Below, piece by piece: positions 47,052 through 55,219 of a DNA stretch of 64,000 nucleotides. Where the stretch lies: positions 1,382,656-1,446,655 of the forward strand of contig NZ_PZJQ01000004.1 in the NCBI RefSeq assembly GCF_003206065.1. Reading direction: 5' to 3'. The number at the start of each line of letters is the position of its first letter. Position 1 is the stretch's first letter. This stretch comes from Salinicola halimionae (GTDB lineage: Bacteria; Pseudomonadota; Gammaproteobacteria; Pseudomonadales; Halomonadaceae). The notes beneath the pieces are model-generated. The model was not told where the DNA came from, made no database searches, and saw only the letters and a program-made list of their open reading frames with translations. Position numbers and translations under genes: made by a program.

Positions 47052-47078
47052 TGATCGGCTGTTACCGGAGAAACTTTA
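47052..47078 (-). promoter_or_regulatory. Sigma-28 promoter of fliDST-fliK-fhlB
   Basis: On the minus strand, TAAA (47078-47075), 15 nt, GCCGATCA (47059-47052). There is one mismatch to the -10 consensus, 87 nt upstream of fliD. Confidence 0.85.
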
Positions 47079-47200
47079 GCAATGGCTGATCTTCTTTTTC
47101 GCCCTCCCCAATCCCGGGAAACACCAACCTTGGGTGGTCAGGGAGCCACCGGATAAGCGATCATAGGCCACCCACAATTTCGCTACTCTCTGGAGAAGAC

Positions 47201-47701
47201 ATGGACGCAACCTCCCTGCAGGCCAATTATCGCTTGTGGCAGCGTTTTCAGCGCCAGGAACAGTTGAGCCGCGAACATCAGGCCGCTCTACGCAAACTAG
47301 CGGAAACCGGGGCGATGGCATCACGTGTCACCGAAGCCTACCGCAGCATGGCCGACCGTGGTGCCAAGGAAGGCGCCAGCTACCGCGCCCTGTTTCAGCG
47401 CCAGCGCGAGAATGGCGACAATCTAGCCTGCGAGGGCTGGTTGTTCGTGCGTCGCGTCCTCGCGGAAGGCGGCACCACCCGCATTCGAGCCACGCTGTTC
47501 GAATCCTTCACACTGGAAGAGGGTGAAATCACACCCTCCCCGGAAATCCCGAAGAAAATCACACTGGATATTTACGACGAATTGCTGGTCCAGAAAAGTA
47601 TGACACTGGGCTGTCGCACCGATCGCCACGACGATGAACGAGACACGCGCTTCATTACCTTCCTGGACAGCGTCCGCGGCGATCTGCACCAGTACCTGTA
47701 A
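47201..47701 (+). CDS. Uncharacterised 166-residue protein
   Basis: I do not recognise this protein. It is soluble with no signal peptide. The first 70 residues are charged and helical (RLWQRFQRQEQLSREHQAALRKLAE). The second half looks like a beta-rich domain (GWLFVRRVLAEGGTTRIRATLF, KKITLDIYDELLVQKSMTL). TGGAG 5 nt before the ATG makes the start good. It is transcribed away from fliD, followed 78 bp later by the CBS-domain gene, possibly in the same unit. No flagellar promoter is seen. Confidence 0.75.
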   Translation: MDATSLQANYRLWQRFQRQEQLSREHQAALRKLAETGAMASRVTEAYRSMADRGAKEGASYRALFQRQRENGDNLACEGWLFVRRVLAEGGTTRIRATLFESFTLEEGEITPSPEIPKKITLDIYDELLVQKSMTLGCRTDRHDDERDTRFITFLDSVRGDLHQYL

Positions 47702-47779
47702 CGGCCCGCTCGGAAACCGGCTCCGGCTTGCGGATTCCGATCGGCAAACGCTTTTGATTCGACCCTGGGAGATTTTTCG

Positions 47780-48403
47780 ATGGCCAATACACCTCACCCT
47801 TCCAAAGTCCATTTTTCGGCGCTGCCGCTGGAAAATCTGGACGGCGTCAGCGGCATTGTGCAACCGGTGGCCAAGACACAGTCCGTGACCCTGGAAAGCT
47901 CTGCCACCATGCTGGTTACCGACTTCAGTGTCAGCCATCCCTACACTCTGCCCACCGGCAGCACGATTGAGCAAGCGCGGGAGACCATGAAGCAGGCTGG
48001 CGTCGGTCTACTGATGCTGATCAACGCCAGCACCACCTTTACTGGCGTGATCAATGCCCACGAGCTGATTGGAGGCCGCCGCATCACATTGGCCATGCAG
48101 AAACACCAGATCGGCCGCGACGAGGTCACCGCCGAGATGATCCAGACGCCACGTAGCGAGTTGCATTCACTGTCCTACGCCAAAATTTCGCATGCCAGCG
48201 TGGGCGATCTGGTCGAGACGCTCAAGACGTCGGGTGACCAGCACGTTCTGATCACCGAACCCGACGGTAGTGGCGCCTCACAGATTCGCGGCATCATTTC
48301 GGCGTCCAATATCAGCCGCGCGCTGGGCGTCAATCTGAACCATCTGCCAGAGGCCCGGACATTCTCGTCGATCTGTCATGTCATCCTCGGCCACGACCTC
48401 TGA
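47780..48403 (+). CDS. CBS-domain protein
   Basis: A 207-residue protein with a tandem CBS pair: the first at about 55-105 (HPYTLPTGSTIEQARETMKQAGVGLLMLIN...FTGVINAHEL) and the second at about 135-190 (ISHASVGDLVETLKTSGDQHVLITEPD...IRGIISASNISRALG). There is no catalytic or membrane domain, so it is a stand-alone adenosine-nucleotide-sensing type module of unknown partner. GGGAG 8 nt upstream supports the ATG. The asparaginase gene begins just after or inside its end, suggesting co-transcription. Confidence 0.9.
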   Translation: MANTPHPSKVHFSALPLENLDGVSGIVQPVAKTQSVTLESSATMLVTDFSVSHPYTLPTGSTIEQARETMKQAGVGLLMLINASTTFTGVINAHELIGGRRITLAMQKHQIGRDEVTAEMIQTPRSELHSLSYAKISHASVGDLVETLKTSGDQHVLITEPDGSGASQIRGIISASNISRALGVNLNHLPEARTFSSICHVILGHDL

Positions 48404-48410
48404 TGCTGTC

Positions 48411-49466
48411 ATGAGTGTCGCGACAAGAGACTCACCATCTTCCATTCTGGTGATCTACACCGGTGGCACAATCGGGATGCGCAATAGCGACCGGGGTCTG
48501 GTGGCCGCTGGCGATTTCGGCACCCGAATGGCGGCGGCGCTATCGGCGCTACCGCCCGGTCGGCGAAGCGAGCTTCCCGACTACGTCGTCTGGGAATCGC
48601 CCGCTCCGATCGATTCCAGCAGTGCCACGCCTGAAGACTGGGCAACGCTGGCGGCGCTGATTGCCGAGCGCTATCAGGACCACGCCGGTTTCGTGGTGAT
48701 CCACGGTACCGACACTCTGGCGTGGTGCGCTTCCAGCCTGGCCTTTCAGCTGCAAGGCTTGACCAAGCCGGTCATCGTGACGGGCTCCCAGAAGCCGCTG
48801 GAGTCAGACGACAGCGACGCCATCACCAACCTGGAAGCCTCGCTGGCTTTTGCGGCACAGACCGCCGTGAGAGAAGTGTGCGTGAGCTTCGGAGGCCACC
48901 TGCTGCGGGGATGCCGAGCGAGAAAATGGTACACTCAGGACGCGTTGGGGTTCGAAAGCCCGAACTGGCCACTGCTGGGTGAAATGGTGGACCACTGTCC
49001 GATCATCTACACCCCACGCTGTTGGCCAGCGCGCGGCGCGCCACGTTTCGAGCTGGACTCCGGCCGCCCCCCTGTCGTCATTCGACTGGCTTTGTGGCCC
49101 GGCATTCGAGCTCAGGACGTGGCTCGATGGCTGGAAGATGATTCTCTTCGCGGTGTCGTCATCGAGTGCTGGGGAAGCGGCAATCTGCCAGAAGATGACG
49201 CCTTGCTCGGCGTCCTGGCTCGCGCGAGTGCCGAGGGCAAGGTCATGGTTGCCGTCAGCCAATGCCCTGTCGGGGGCATCAACCCCGGTGCCTACGCAAC
49301 CGGTCAGACGCTCAAGGAGATCGACATTCTATCCGGCGATGACATGACCCCCGAGGCCGCTCACAGCAAACTCACCCACCTGCTTGGCCGAGATCTGTCT
49401 CGAGAGGATCTGAGACATAGACTACTAACCTCTCTCGTCGGCGAGCGAGGGTTCTTCACTCCGTAA
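48411..49466 (+). CDS. ansA: Type I (cytoplasmic) L-asparaginase
   Basis: An enzyme of about 351 residues that hydrolyses L-asparagine to aspartate and ammonia. Both catalytic threonine motifs are present: YTGGTIGM near the N-terminus and HGTDTLAW about 85 residues later. There is no signal peptide, so it is the cytoplasmic type. ATG 48411 is used because it lies just after the stop of the CBS gene. An in-frame ATG at 48378 would overlap that gene by 26 bp. Neither has a strong ribosome site, so the start is uncertain. Confidence 0.9.
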   Translation: MSVATRDSPSSILVIYTGGTIGMRNSDRGLVAAGDFGTRMAAALSALPPGRRSELPDYVVWESPAPIDSSSATPEDWATLAALIAERYQDHAGFVVIHGTDTLAWCASSLAFQLQGLTKPVIVTGSQKPLESDDSDAITNLEASLAFAAQTAVREVCVSFGGHLLRGCRARKWYTQDALGFESPNWPLLGEMVDHCPIIYTPRCWPARGAPRFELDSGRPPVVIRLALWPGIRAQDVARWLEDDSLRGVVIECWGSGNLPEDDALLGVLARASAEGKVMVAVSQCPVGGINPGAYATGQTLKEIDILSGDDMTPEAAHSKLTHLLGRDLSREDLRHRLLTSLVGERGFFTP

Positions 49467-49541
49467 GCGAACTACACGAATCAGTGACCACCTTGGACCC
49501 TTTGCAGGCTCCAGACCGTTTGCACGCCACAGGTTACCCGC

Positions 49542-50231
49542 ATGACAACCTCGACTTCATCCAGCGCTTCCACACCGGTCGTCGTGATCTATTCCGGCGG
49601 GATGGATTCCTACACGGTACTACATCGCGCCATCCGCGGTGGTTACGACGTTCACGCATTGTCGTTTCACTATGGGCAGCGCCACGCTCGCGAACTCGAC
49701 GTCGCGCGACGTGTCTGCACCAACCTCGGCCTCTCGCATCGAGTCGTCGATATTCGAGCCATTCATCAGTTGATCGGCAACTCGGCGTTGACCGATAGCG
49801 AACGGGCCATGCCGAAAGCGGACTACGCCGAAGACAACCTGGCCGATACCGTCGTACCCAATCGCAACATGATTCTCCTCTCGCTGGCGATCGGCTATGC
49901 GGTCAATATCGACGCGCCGATCTGCTTTTACGGCGCTCACGGTGGCGATCACGTTCTTTACCCCGACTGTCGGCCGGCATTCGTCGATCGCATGAACGAT
50001 GTCGCCGCGATCGCCAATTTCGAGGCGGTCAAGATCGAAGCGCCCTACTTGCATAGCGATAAAGCCCAGATTCTTGCCGACGGCGTCGAGATGGGTCTCG
50101 ACTACGCCGACACCTGGACCTGCTATCTGGGGCAAGAAATGGCATGCGGTGAATGCGGCAGCTGCCGGGAACGCCTCAATGCTTTCGCCCAGTTGGGAAT
50201 GATTGACCCGATTCCCTACGTCTCGCGCTGA
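49542..50231 (+). CDS. queC: 7-cyano-7-deazaguanine synthase QueC
   Basis: A 229-residue ATP-dependent enzyme that makes preQ0 from 7-carboxy-7-deazaguanine in queuosine biosynthesis. The PP-loop SGGMDS is at residues 18-23, and the C-terminal zinc site is [19 protein letters not shown]. It is followed after 170 bp by queE and then the queD-like gene, so three precursor steps are encoded together (GTP cyclohydrolase is not in the window). I see no preQ1 riboswitch fold in the upstream 75 bp. Confidence 0.96.
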   Translation: MTTSTSSSASTPVVVIYSGGMDSYTVLHRAIRGGYDVHALSFHYGQRHARELDVARRVCTNLGLSHRVVDIRAIHQLIGNSALTDSERAMPKADYAEDNLADTVVPNRNMILLSLAIGYAVNIDAPICFYGAHGGDHVLYPDCRPAFVDRMNDVAAIANFEAVKIEAPYLHSDKAQILADGVEMGLDYADTWTCYLGQEMACGECGSCRERLNAFAQLGMIDPIPYVSR

Positions 50232-50401
50232 CAGCAAGCTTTTCGGCATGCGTTGGTGACCCGAAGCGGAATGCTCACACGACGATAAACCAGGCTCTGT
50301 TCCAGTAAATCAATCTGCCAAGTCAACGACGGGCAAGTCACAGCCCGGCGAATCAGAGCCGGGAAAACCGAACCCTGGATCGATCCAGCACGGAATCATG
50401 C

Positions 50402-51055
50402 ATGTACAGCGTCAAAGAAGCCTTCTACACCTTGCAAGGGGAAGGCGCTCAGGCCGGTCGGGCCAGCGTCTTCTGCCGATTCACAGGCTGCAACTTATGG
50501 TCTGGCCGGGAACGAGATCGCGCCGGTAGCCAGTGCACCTTCTGCGATACCGACTTCGTCGGAACCGACGGCCAGAACGGCGGCCAATTCGCCGATGCCG
50601 CGACTCTAGCGTCGCATCTCGAACGGCTGTGGCCGATGACCGCATCGGGCAGGCATCGACGCTATGTAGTCTTCACCGGCGGTGAGCCGCTGTTGCAGCT
50701 GGATAAGACATTGATCGAAGCAATGCACGCCAGAGGCTTCGAAATCGCCGTCGAGACCAATGGCACACTCCCGGCTCCGGCAGGCATCGACTGGATCTGC
50801 GTCAGCCCCAAGCGCGACAATGCCCTGCGTCAGACGCAAGGGGACGAGTTGAAACTGGTCCACCCGCAAGCGGGCGTTGATCCCCAGACCTTTGTCGAGC
50901 TGAATTTCACTCACTTCTTTCTGCAGCCGATGGACCTCGCCCCCGGCGCCATCGTTACCGATGGAAGCCCGATGGAAGCCACCGTCGATTACTGTATGCA
51001 CCATCCACAGTGGCGACTATCACTGCAGACTCACAAGATCGCGGGGATCGATTGA
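50402..51055 (+). CDS. queE: 7-carboxy-7-deazaguanine synthase QueE
   Basis: A 217-residue radical SAM enzyme that converts 6-carboxytetrahydropterin to 7-carboxy-7-deazaguanine. The cluster-binding cysteines have the QueE spacing C-x14-C-x2-C (TGCNLW...QCTFCD). FTGGEPLLQLD is the SAM-binding GGE motif. The ATG context is weak (GGA 9 nt upstream). Its stop overlaps the start of the queD-like gene by one base (TGATG). Confidence 0.96.
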   Translation: MYSVKEAFYTLQGEGAQAGRASVFCRFTGCNLWSGRERDRAGSQCTFCDTDFVGTDGQNGGQFADAATLASHLERLWPMTASGRHRRYVVFTGGEPLLQLDKTLIEAMHARGFEIAVETNGTLPAPAGIDWICVSPKRDNALRQTQGDELKLVHPQAGVDPQTFVELNFTHFFLQPMDLAPGAIVTDGSPMEATVDYCMHHPQWRLSLQTHKIAGID

Positions 51056-51909
51056 TGACCCTGTTCGTCAATAATCTAACCAATATCGATGCATCGATCT
51101 GGTCTCCTCAGCGGGGCCTGAGCGGTGCCAGCTGGCACGTCGACGTCGAACTCGACGGCGAGCTGGGCGAGGATGGCATGCTGTTCGACTTTGGCGAGGT
51201 CAAGCCATGGATCAAGTCACGTCTGGATGGTGGACTGGATCATACCCTGCTCGTGCCGACCCAGGCCGCGGGTGTCAAGATCGAGGAATGCAGCGAAGGA
51301 CTGCACATGGCTGCCGAACTTCCATTTCCCTTCGAGTTACGTGCGCCCCGCCAGGGCTTCACGCTATTTCCCTGGGGCGAAGTAACCGCGGAACGTCTGG
51401 GAGCGCATCTCAGCAGCGAACTCAGCAAACGCCCGCCACCGCGTGTCGAAGCAATCCGCGTTCGTCTTCGCGAGGAGCTCGTCGATGGCGCCATCTATAG
51501 TTACAGCCATGGCCTCAAGCATCACAAGGGCAACTGCCAGCGAATCGCCCATGGGCATCGCTCCCACCTCAGAATCTGGCGGGACGGCCAGCGCGACTCC
51601 GAGCTCGAAATGGTCTGGGCTCAGCGTCTGGACAATGGCTATCTCGTCGACGAGGCCGACATCGTCAATCCTCGGCGCAAGGACGATATCATGCGAGTAC
51701 GATATCGCTCCGCGCAGGGGCAATTCCAGCTTCATCTGCCGAAGGAGCGCTGCCACACCCTCTCCGCGCCAACCACCGTCGAGAACATTGCGACCTGGCT
51801 CGCCCAGCAGATCGCGCTGTCCACTGGCGCACATATCCGCGTGCAGGCATTCGAAGGGATCGACAAGGGCGCGCTAGCAGAAAGCCGAGGAACGCCCGTT
51901 GTTGGCTAG
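51055..51909 (+). CDS. 6-carboxytetrahydropterin synthase-like protein, tandem two-domain form
   Basis: A 284-residue QueD-family protein, about twice the usual 120. It looks like two fused T-fold domains. The first half has MLFDFGEVKPWI and LDHTLLVP (pterin-fold and catalytic-side motifs) and a family-like RLREELVDGAIY, but no His/Cys zinc set. The second half has YSHGLKHHKGNCQRIAHGH (a Cys and HGH set, with one extra residue between Cys and HGH compared with E. coli C-x3-HGH) but no LDH. Active-site residues are thus divided between halves. It probably makes 6-carboxytetrahydropterin for QueE. The start is coupled to the queE stop. Confidence 0.88.
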   Translation: MTLFVNNLTNIDASIWSPQRGLSGASWHVDVELDGELGEDGMLFDFGEVKPWIKSRLDGGLDHTLLVPTQAAGVKIEECSEGLHMAAELPFPFELRAPRQGFTLFPWGEVTAERLGAHLSSELSKRPPPRVEAIRVRLREELVDGAIYSYSHGLKHHKGNCQRIAHGHRSHLRIWRDGQRDSELEMVWAQRLDNGYLVDEADIVNPRRKDDIMRVRYRSAQGQFQLHLPKERCHTLSAPTTVENIATWLAQQIALSTGAHIRVQAFEGIDKGALAESRGTPVVG

Positions 51910-52011
51910 ACTGGCCAGAATAAGTCAGTCGCCATTAGCGAAGCTGCCAACGATGAAACTGAAATGGGTGAGGCTAGACCGCGCCAGCCTCACCCTGAAA
52001 AGGAGACCTAA

Positions 52012-52263
52012 ATGAGCTGCCGCGCTGGCTGTGGCGCCTGTTGTATTGCGCCCTCGATCACTTCGCCGATACCCGGCATGGCAGAAGGAAAACCTGCCGG
52101 GGTTCGCTGCGTTCAACTAGACGGCAGCAACCTGTGCCGTCTGTTCGGCGATCCACGACGACCCGATGTCTGCCAGCGCTTCGATTATGATCCCGAACTA
52201 TGCCTCGATAACCGTGAGCAGGCGCTGACCGTGTTGACGCAATGGGAGCGCGCCACCCGCTAG
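52012..52263 (+). CDS. YkgJ-family cysteine-cluster protein
   Basis: An 83-residue protein with the YkgJ/CxxCxxCC pattern: CRAGCGACC at the N-terminus, then C in GVRCVQLD, NLCRLFG, DVCQRFDY and a final Cys, likely binding zinc or an iron-sulfur cluster. The function is unknown. AAGGAG 6 nt upstream fixes the start. It stands alone after queD. Confidence 0.9.
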   Translation: MSCRAGCGACCIAPSITSPIPGMAEGKPAGVRCVQLDGSNLCRLFGDPRRPDVCQRFDYDPELCLDNREQALTVLTQWERATR

Positions 52264-52287
52264 ACGCACGTCAGGGCTACCGCTGTC

Positions 52288-52650
52288 TCATCGATTCACC
52301 TCCGCGCGAGGAAAGGCGAACCAGCACCAGGGCTCACACTCTCCCGAGAAAAACTTCAAGAAAGCTTCGGACATGCGGCCCAGGATCTCGATGACGGTTT
52401 CCCAGTAATGAACCGTCTCGCGCTCTCGATACGCGGCGCGCGCATGCTCGAAAAACGTCTGACAGTGATTCCATTGCTCGGCGACGATGAAGCCTTCCTT
52501 CCGCGTAACGCCAACTGCTGCGGCAGTCCCTGTGGAATTGCCGTGGATGCAAAATAGCGGATAACAGCCGTTGAAGAATCCTCCCGACTTACGGTTGGGA
52601 TACCGTTTAGCCAGAAAGGTCGCCAGGGATGAAGCAAGGCCGCACTCGCC
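52288..52650 (-). pseudogene. Coding-looking frame with no standard start codon
   Basis: Reading the minus strand from just after a TAA (52653-52651) to a TGA (52290-52288) gives 120 codons without a stop. The translation looks protein-like: from about residue 15, AKRYPNRKSGGFFNG, then CYPLFCIHGNSTGTAAAVGV, EGFIVAEQWNHCQTFFEHA, and IEILGRMSEAFLKFF, ending FPRAEVNR. Third-position GC bias rises toward the 3' end as in real genes here. There is no ATG, GTG or TTG until deep inside. It may use CTG (52626 or 52615), or be the decayed remnant of a longer gene. I do not recognise the family (Trp-, Cys- and Phe-rich). The competing ATG-started frames here look worse. Confidence 0.45.
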
Positions 52651-52672
52651 TTATTGGGGCGCGTGCGGCCTT
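52636..52672 (-). terminator. Large hairpin downstream of ppiD, possible terminator
   Basis: The 10-bp arms AAGGCCGCAC (52636-52645) and GTGCGGCCTT (52663-52672) have further pairing inside. It lies 26 nt after the ppiD stop. No T run follows on either strand, so termination would be weak or bidirectional. Confidence 0.55.
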
Positions 52673-52697
52673 ATGGGTACATCAATCTACCAAGACT

Positions 52698-54521
52698 TCA
52701 GTTCCGCTCGATATCGGCTTCGTCCTGTAGCGTTTGACTTAGCCCCTGGATGACGATCTGCGCTTGAAGACGCTGAGCCAGTCGAGTCGCAAAGTCCGCA
52801 TCGTCGGCGCTGGCATCCCCAGCCTGGACCAATTCGACACCGACGATAGCCACGCCGTTCTGACTATCGACTTGGCCCCAGACCATGTTATCGGCCTGCG
52901 GATGCGGAAGACGGAACGCCTCCTGACGAATGGCTTCCGGCACGCTATCGGCATCCCGGGTCACAGCGTCGGCCTGCTGCCAGTCCAGGTCCGATACGCT
53001 CTTGCCATCGCGCAACGACTCTACCGCCTCGGTCGCGAGCGCCTTGAGCGCCTGCTGAGTCTGCTGGGATTTGACCGCAGCCATGACCTGATCCCTCACC
53101 GCGTCGAGCGGTAACGTGCTGGCATCGCGATGATCCAGGACGTGCAGCACGACACGCTGCTGGGTATCCGTCTCGATCACGTCACTATTATAGCCGTCTT
53201 CCTTGACGTCGGAAGAGAATGCAGCGGCGGCGGCGTCCGGGTTGGCGAGCACGCCTTCACCACCGGCATCCTGGGAAAACCAATCGCTGGTCTGAACCTT
53301 CAAGCCCAGGTCACTGGCGACGGTCGAAAGATCATCCGCCTCGTAAGCATCGTCAGTGAGCTTCTGGACTCGCTCGTTGAACAATGACTGAGACTGCTCG
53401 AGCTTGACCTGCTGTGTCAGCGCCTCGCGGTCTTCCTCGAACGATGGAATATCGACGCCAGTGACCTTGATCAGATGAAGCCCGTACTGGGTCTGCACGA
53501 CTTTAGACACCTGACCCGGATCGAGCGAAAACGCCGCATCGTCGAACTCGTCCCCGAAAAATCCTTTCTGAATGGCGCCAAGGTCACCACCCTTGTCGGC
53601 CGATGATTGATCGTCAGAGTATTCACGCGCCAGAGCGGCAAAATCTTCGCCCTTATCGAGCTTCGCCGTCACCTCGGCCAAGCGGTCGCGAGCCTCCTGT
53701 TCAGTACGATCATCACCGAAAGTCACCAGAATATGAGACACGTCGCGCGGCGCTTCCGCGCGAGCCTTGTCGTAGGCCTGCTGCAACTGGTCACCGGTAA
53801 CATCGACATCCTTGGCGACGTCTTCCTGGTTCAGCACGAGATAGTTGACCTTGACCTGCTCGGGCCGACGATAATCCTGCTGATGTTGATCATAGTATTG
53901 CTGCAGGTCGGCATCGCTAGGCGCCACGGGTTGCGAGAGATCCGCTGGCGTCAGCTGGGCATAACGGAAGGTCCGCTGTTGCTGTTGCAACGCGGCCAGA
54001 CGCTGTTTCTCTGCCGGCAGCATGAATGTCGATGCGGCTAACCCCTGCTGAACCTGGCGCCTCAAGGTGTCGGCGCGCAGCTCACGGCGAAATGAGGAAG
54101 GTGTATAGCCGGCCTGAGCCAGACGGTTGGTGAACAACTCGTCGGAGAAACGACCGTCCTGATCCTGAAACTCGGGCAGCGACACGATCAATCGATCAAG
54201 TTGGCCTTCCGAGATATGAAGGCCGCCTTCGCTGGCATATTGATCCAGCGTACGCTGGCGAATCAGCTGATCGAGTACCTGACCGCGAAACTGTCGCTCC
54301 TGCTCGGGTGGAACCTGTCCTGAACGAATGCCTCGCTGGACCTGCGTTTCCACCGCCTGACGACTGATGGACTCGCCATTGACGGTCGCCACATCGTTAC
54401 TTCCGGAAGAGAAGTAGCTGACCAGAGATTCCGCGCCAAAAAGCGCGAAAGTCACGATGATGGCCCCGACGATGACTTTTGCCACCCACCCCTGGGAGCC
54501 CTCACGAATTCGTTGCAGCAT
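52698..54521 (-). CDS. ppiD: Periplasmic folding chaperone PpiD
   Basis: A 607-residue inner-membrane-anchored periplasmic chaperone. It has an N-terminal helix (about 15-33, VAKVIVGAIIVTFALFGAES), a SurA-type N-domain (about 35-180), a PpiC parvulin domain (about 265-355; VSHILVTFGD, GGDLGAIQKGFFGDEFDDAAF, GQVSKVVQTQYGLHLIKV) and a C-terminal domain. It works with SecYEG on emerging outer-membrane proteins. It follows hupB as in E. coli (lon-hupB-ppiD). Confidence 0.95.
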   Translation of the reverse strand: MLQRIREGSQGWVAKVIVGAIIVTFALFGAESLVSYFSSGSNDVATVNGESISRQAVETQVQRGIRSGQVPPEQERQFRGQVLDQLIRQRTLDQYASEGGLHISEGQLDRLIVSLPEFQDQDGRFSDELFTNRLAQAGYTPSSFRRELRADTLRRQVQQGLAASTFMLPAEKQRLAALQQQQRTFRYAQLTPADLSQPVAPSDADLQQYYDQHQQDYRRPEQVKVNYLVLNQEDVAKDVDVTGDQLQQAYDKARAEAPRDVSHILVTFGDDRTEQEARDRLAEVTAKLDKGEDFAALAREYSDDQSSADKGGDLGAIQKGFFGDEFDDAAFSLDPGQVSKVVQTQYGLHLIKVTGVDIPSFEEDREALTQQVKLEQSQSLFNERVQKLTDDAYEADDLSTVASDLGLKVQTSDWFSQDAGGEGVLANPDAAAAAFSSDVKEDGYNSDVIETDTQQRVVLHVLDHRDASTLPLDAVRDQVMAAVKSQQTQQALKALATEAVESLRDGKSVSDLDWQQADAVTRDADSVPEAIRQEAFRLPHPQADNMVWGQVDSQNGVAIVGVELVQAGDASADDADFATRLAQRLQAQIVIQGLSQTLQDEADIERN

Positions 54522-54648
54522 GCTGTCCTCGCATGTCGATTACCCAATATTGCGCGCGTATCGTACACCGTCTTGCCACGATGGCGCACCCACGCACACG
54601 ACATTGATGATCCATGCTGCAAAGGCCCCGCCCTTGCAGTACGACAAT

Positions 54649-54678
54649 AAAAAAGCGCATCGCTGAGGCGATGCGCTT
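54649..54678 (-). terminator. Rho-independent terminator after hupB
   Basis: The 11-bp stem AAGCGCATCGC/GCGATGCGCTT (54653-54663 with 54668-54678) and a 4-nt loop are followed on the minus strand by a T run. It separates hupB from ppiD. Confidence 0.94.
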
Positions 54679-54758
54679 ATGTTTGCGGGCTTCCATCAAC
54701 CGGGAGGCTTGAACCTGCCGCGGCGACCGGAATGTCGACCCGCGCGACGGAGCGAAAC

Positions 54759-55031
54759 TTAGTTCACCGCGTCTTTGAGCGCCTTGCCTGCCTTGAAGCT
54801 CGGCACTTTGGCAGCGCTGATGTCGATCGGCTTGCCAGTCTGCGGGTTACGGCCGGTACGCGCTGCACGCTCCTTGACCGCAAAAGTCCCGAACCCTACC
54901 AATGCTACGGAATCGCCCTTCTTCAGGCTGTCGGACACGGACTCAATCATCGCGTCGAGTGCACGCGTGGCAGCCGCCTTGGGAATATCGGCAGACGCAG
55001 CAATGGCTTCAATCAGCTCGGATTTATTCAC
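54759..55031 (-). CDS. hupB: DNA-binding protein HU (beta-type)
   Basis: A 90-residue nucleoid protein with the HU signature [22 protein letters not shown] and the arm Pro ([20 protein letters not shown]). It starts with GTG (55031), as does E. coli hupB, with AAGGGG 6 nt upstream. Location after lon indicates the beta form. Confidence 0.97.
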   Translation of the reverse strand: MNKSELIEAIAASADIPKAAATRALDAMIESVSDSLKKGDSVALVGFGTFAVKERAARTGRNPQTGKPIDISAAKVPSFKAGKALKDAVN

Positions 55032-55219
55032 GCTTCACCCCTTGACTATATACGAAATTAGCAGGACATCGATGCGCAATCGGAAACGCGATCACGTTCC
55101 GATCACTATCAAAACAGGTGGGCATTTTATAGCAATGCCGAGATTCCACTGTCAATCAAGATCGTCAGAAAAACCGCGTCATATCGGGCCTGACGCATGA
55201 AATTTGCGCATCGACAAAA

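Noticed and set aside
49467..49541. preQ1 riboswitch upstream of queC
   Set aside because: There is no short C-rich/A-rich pseudoknot pattern and the gap is small. Regulation of queC by preQ1 cannot be supported.
52356..52637. ATG-started minus-strand frame (93 codons) in the ykgJ-ppiD gap
   Set aside because: Its composition (Arg/Ser/Pro-rich) looks like an out-of-frame reading of the start-less frame at 52288-52650.
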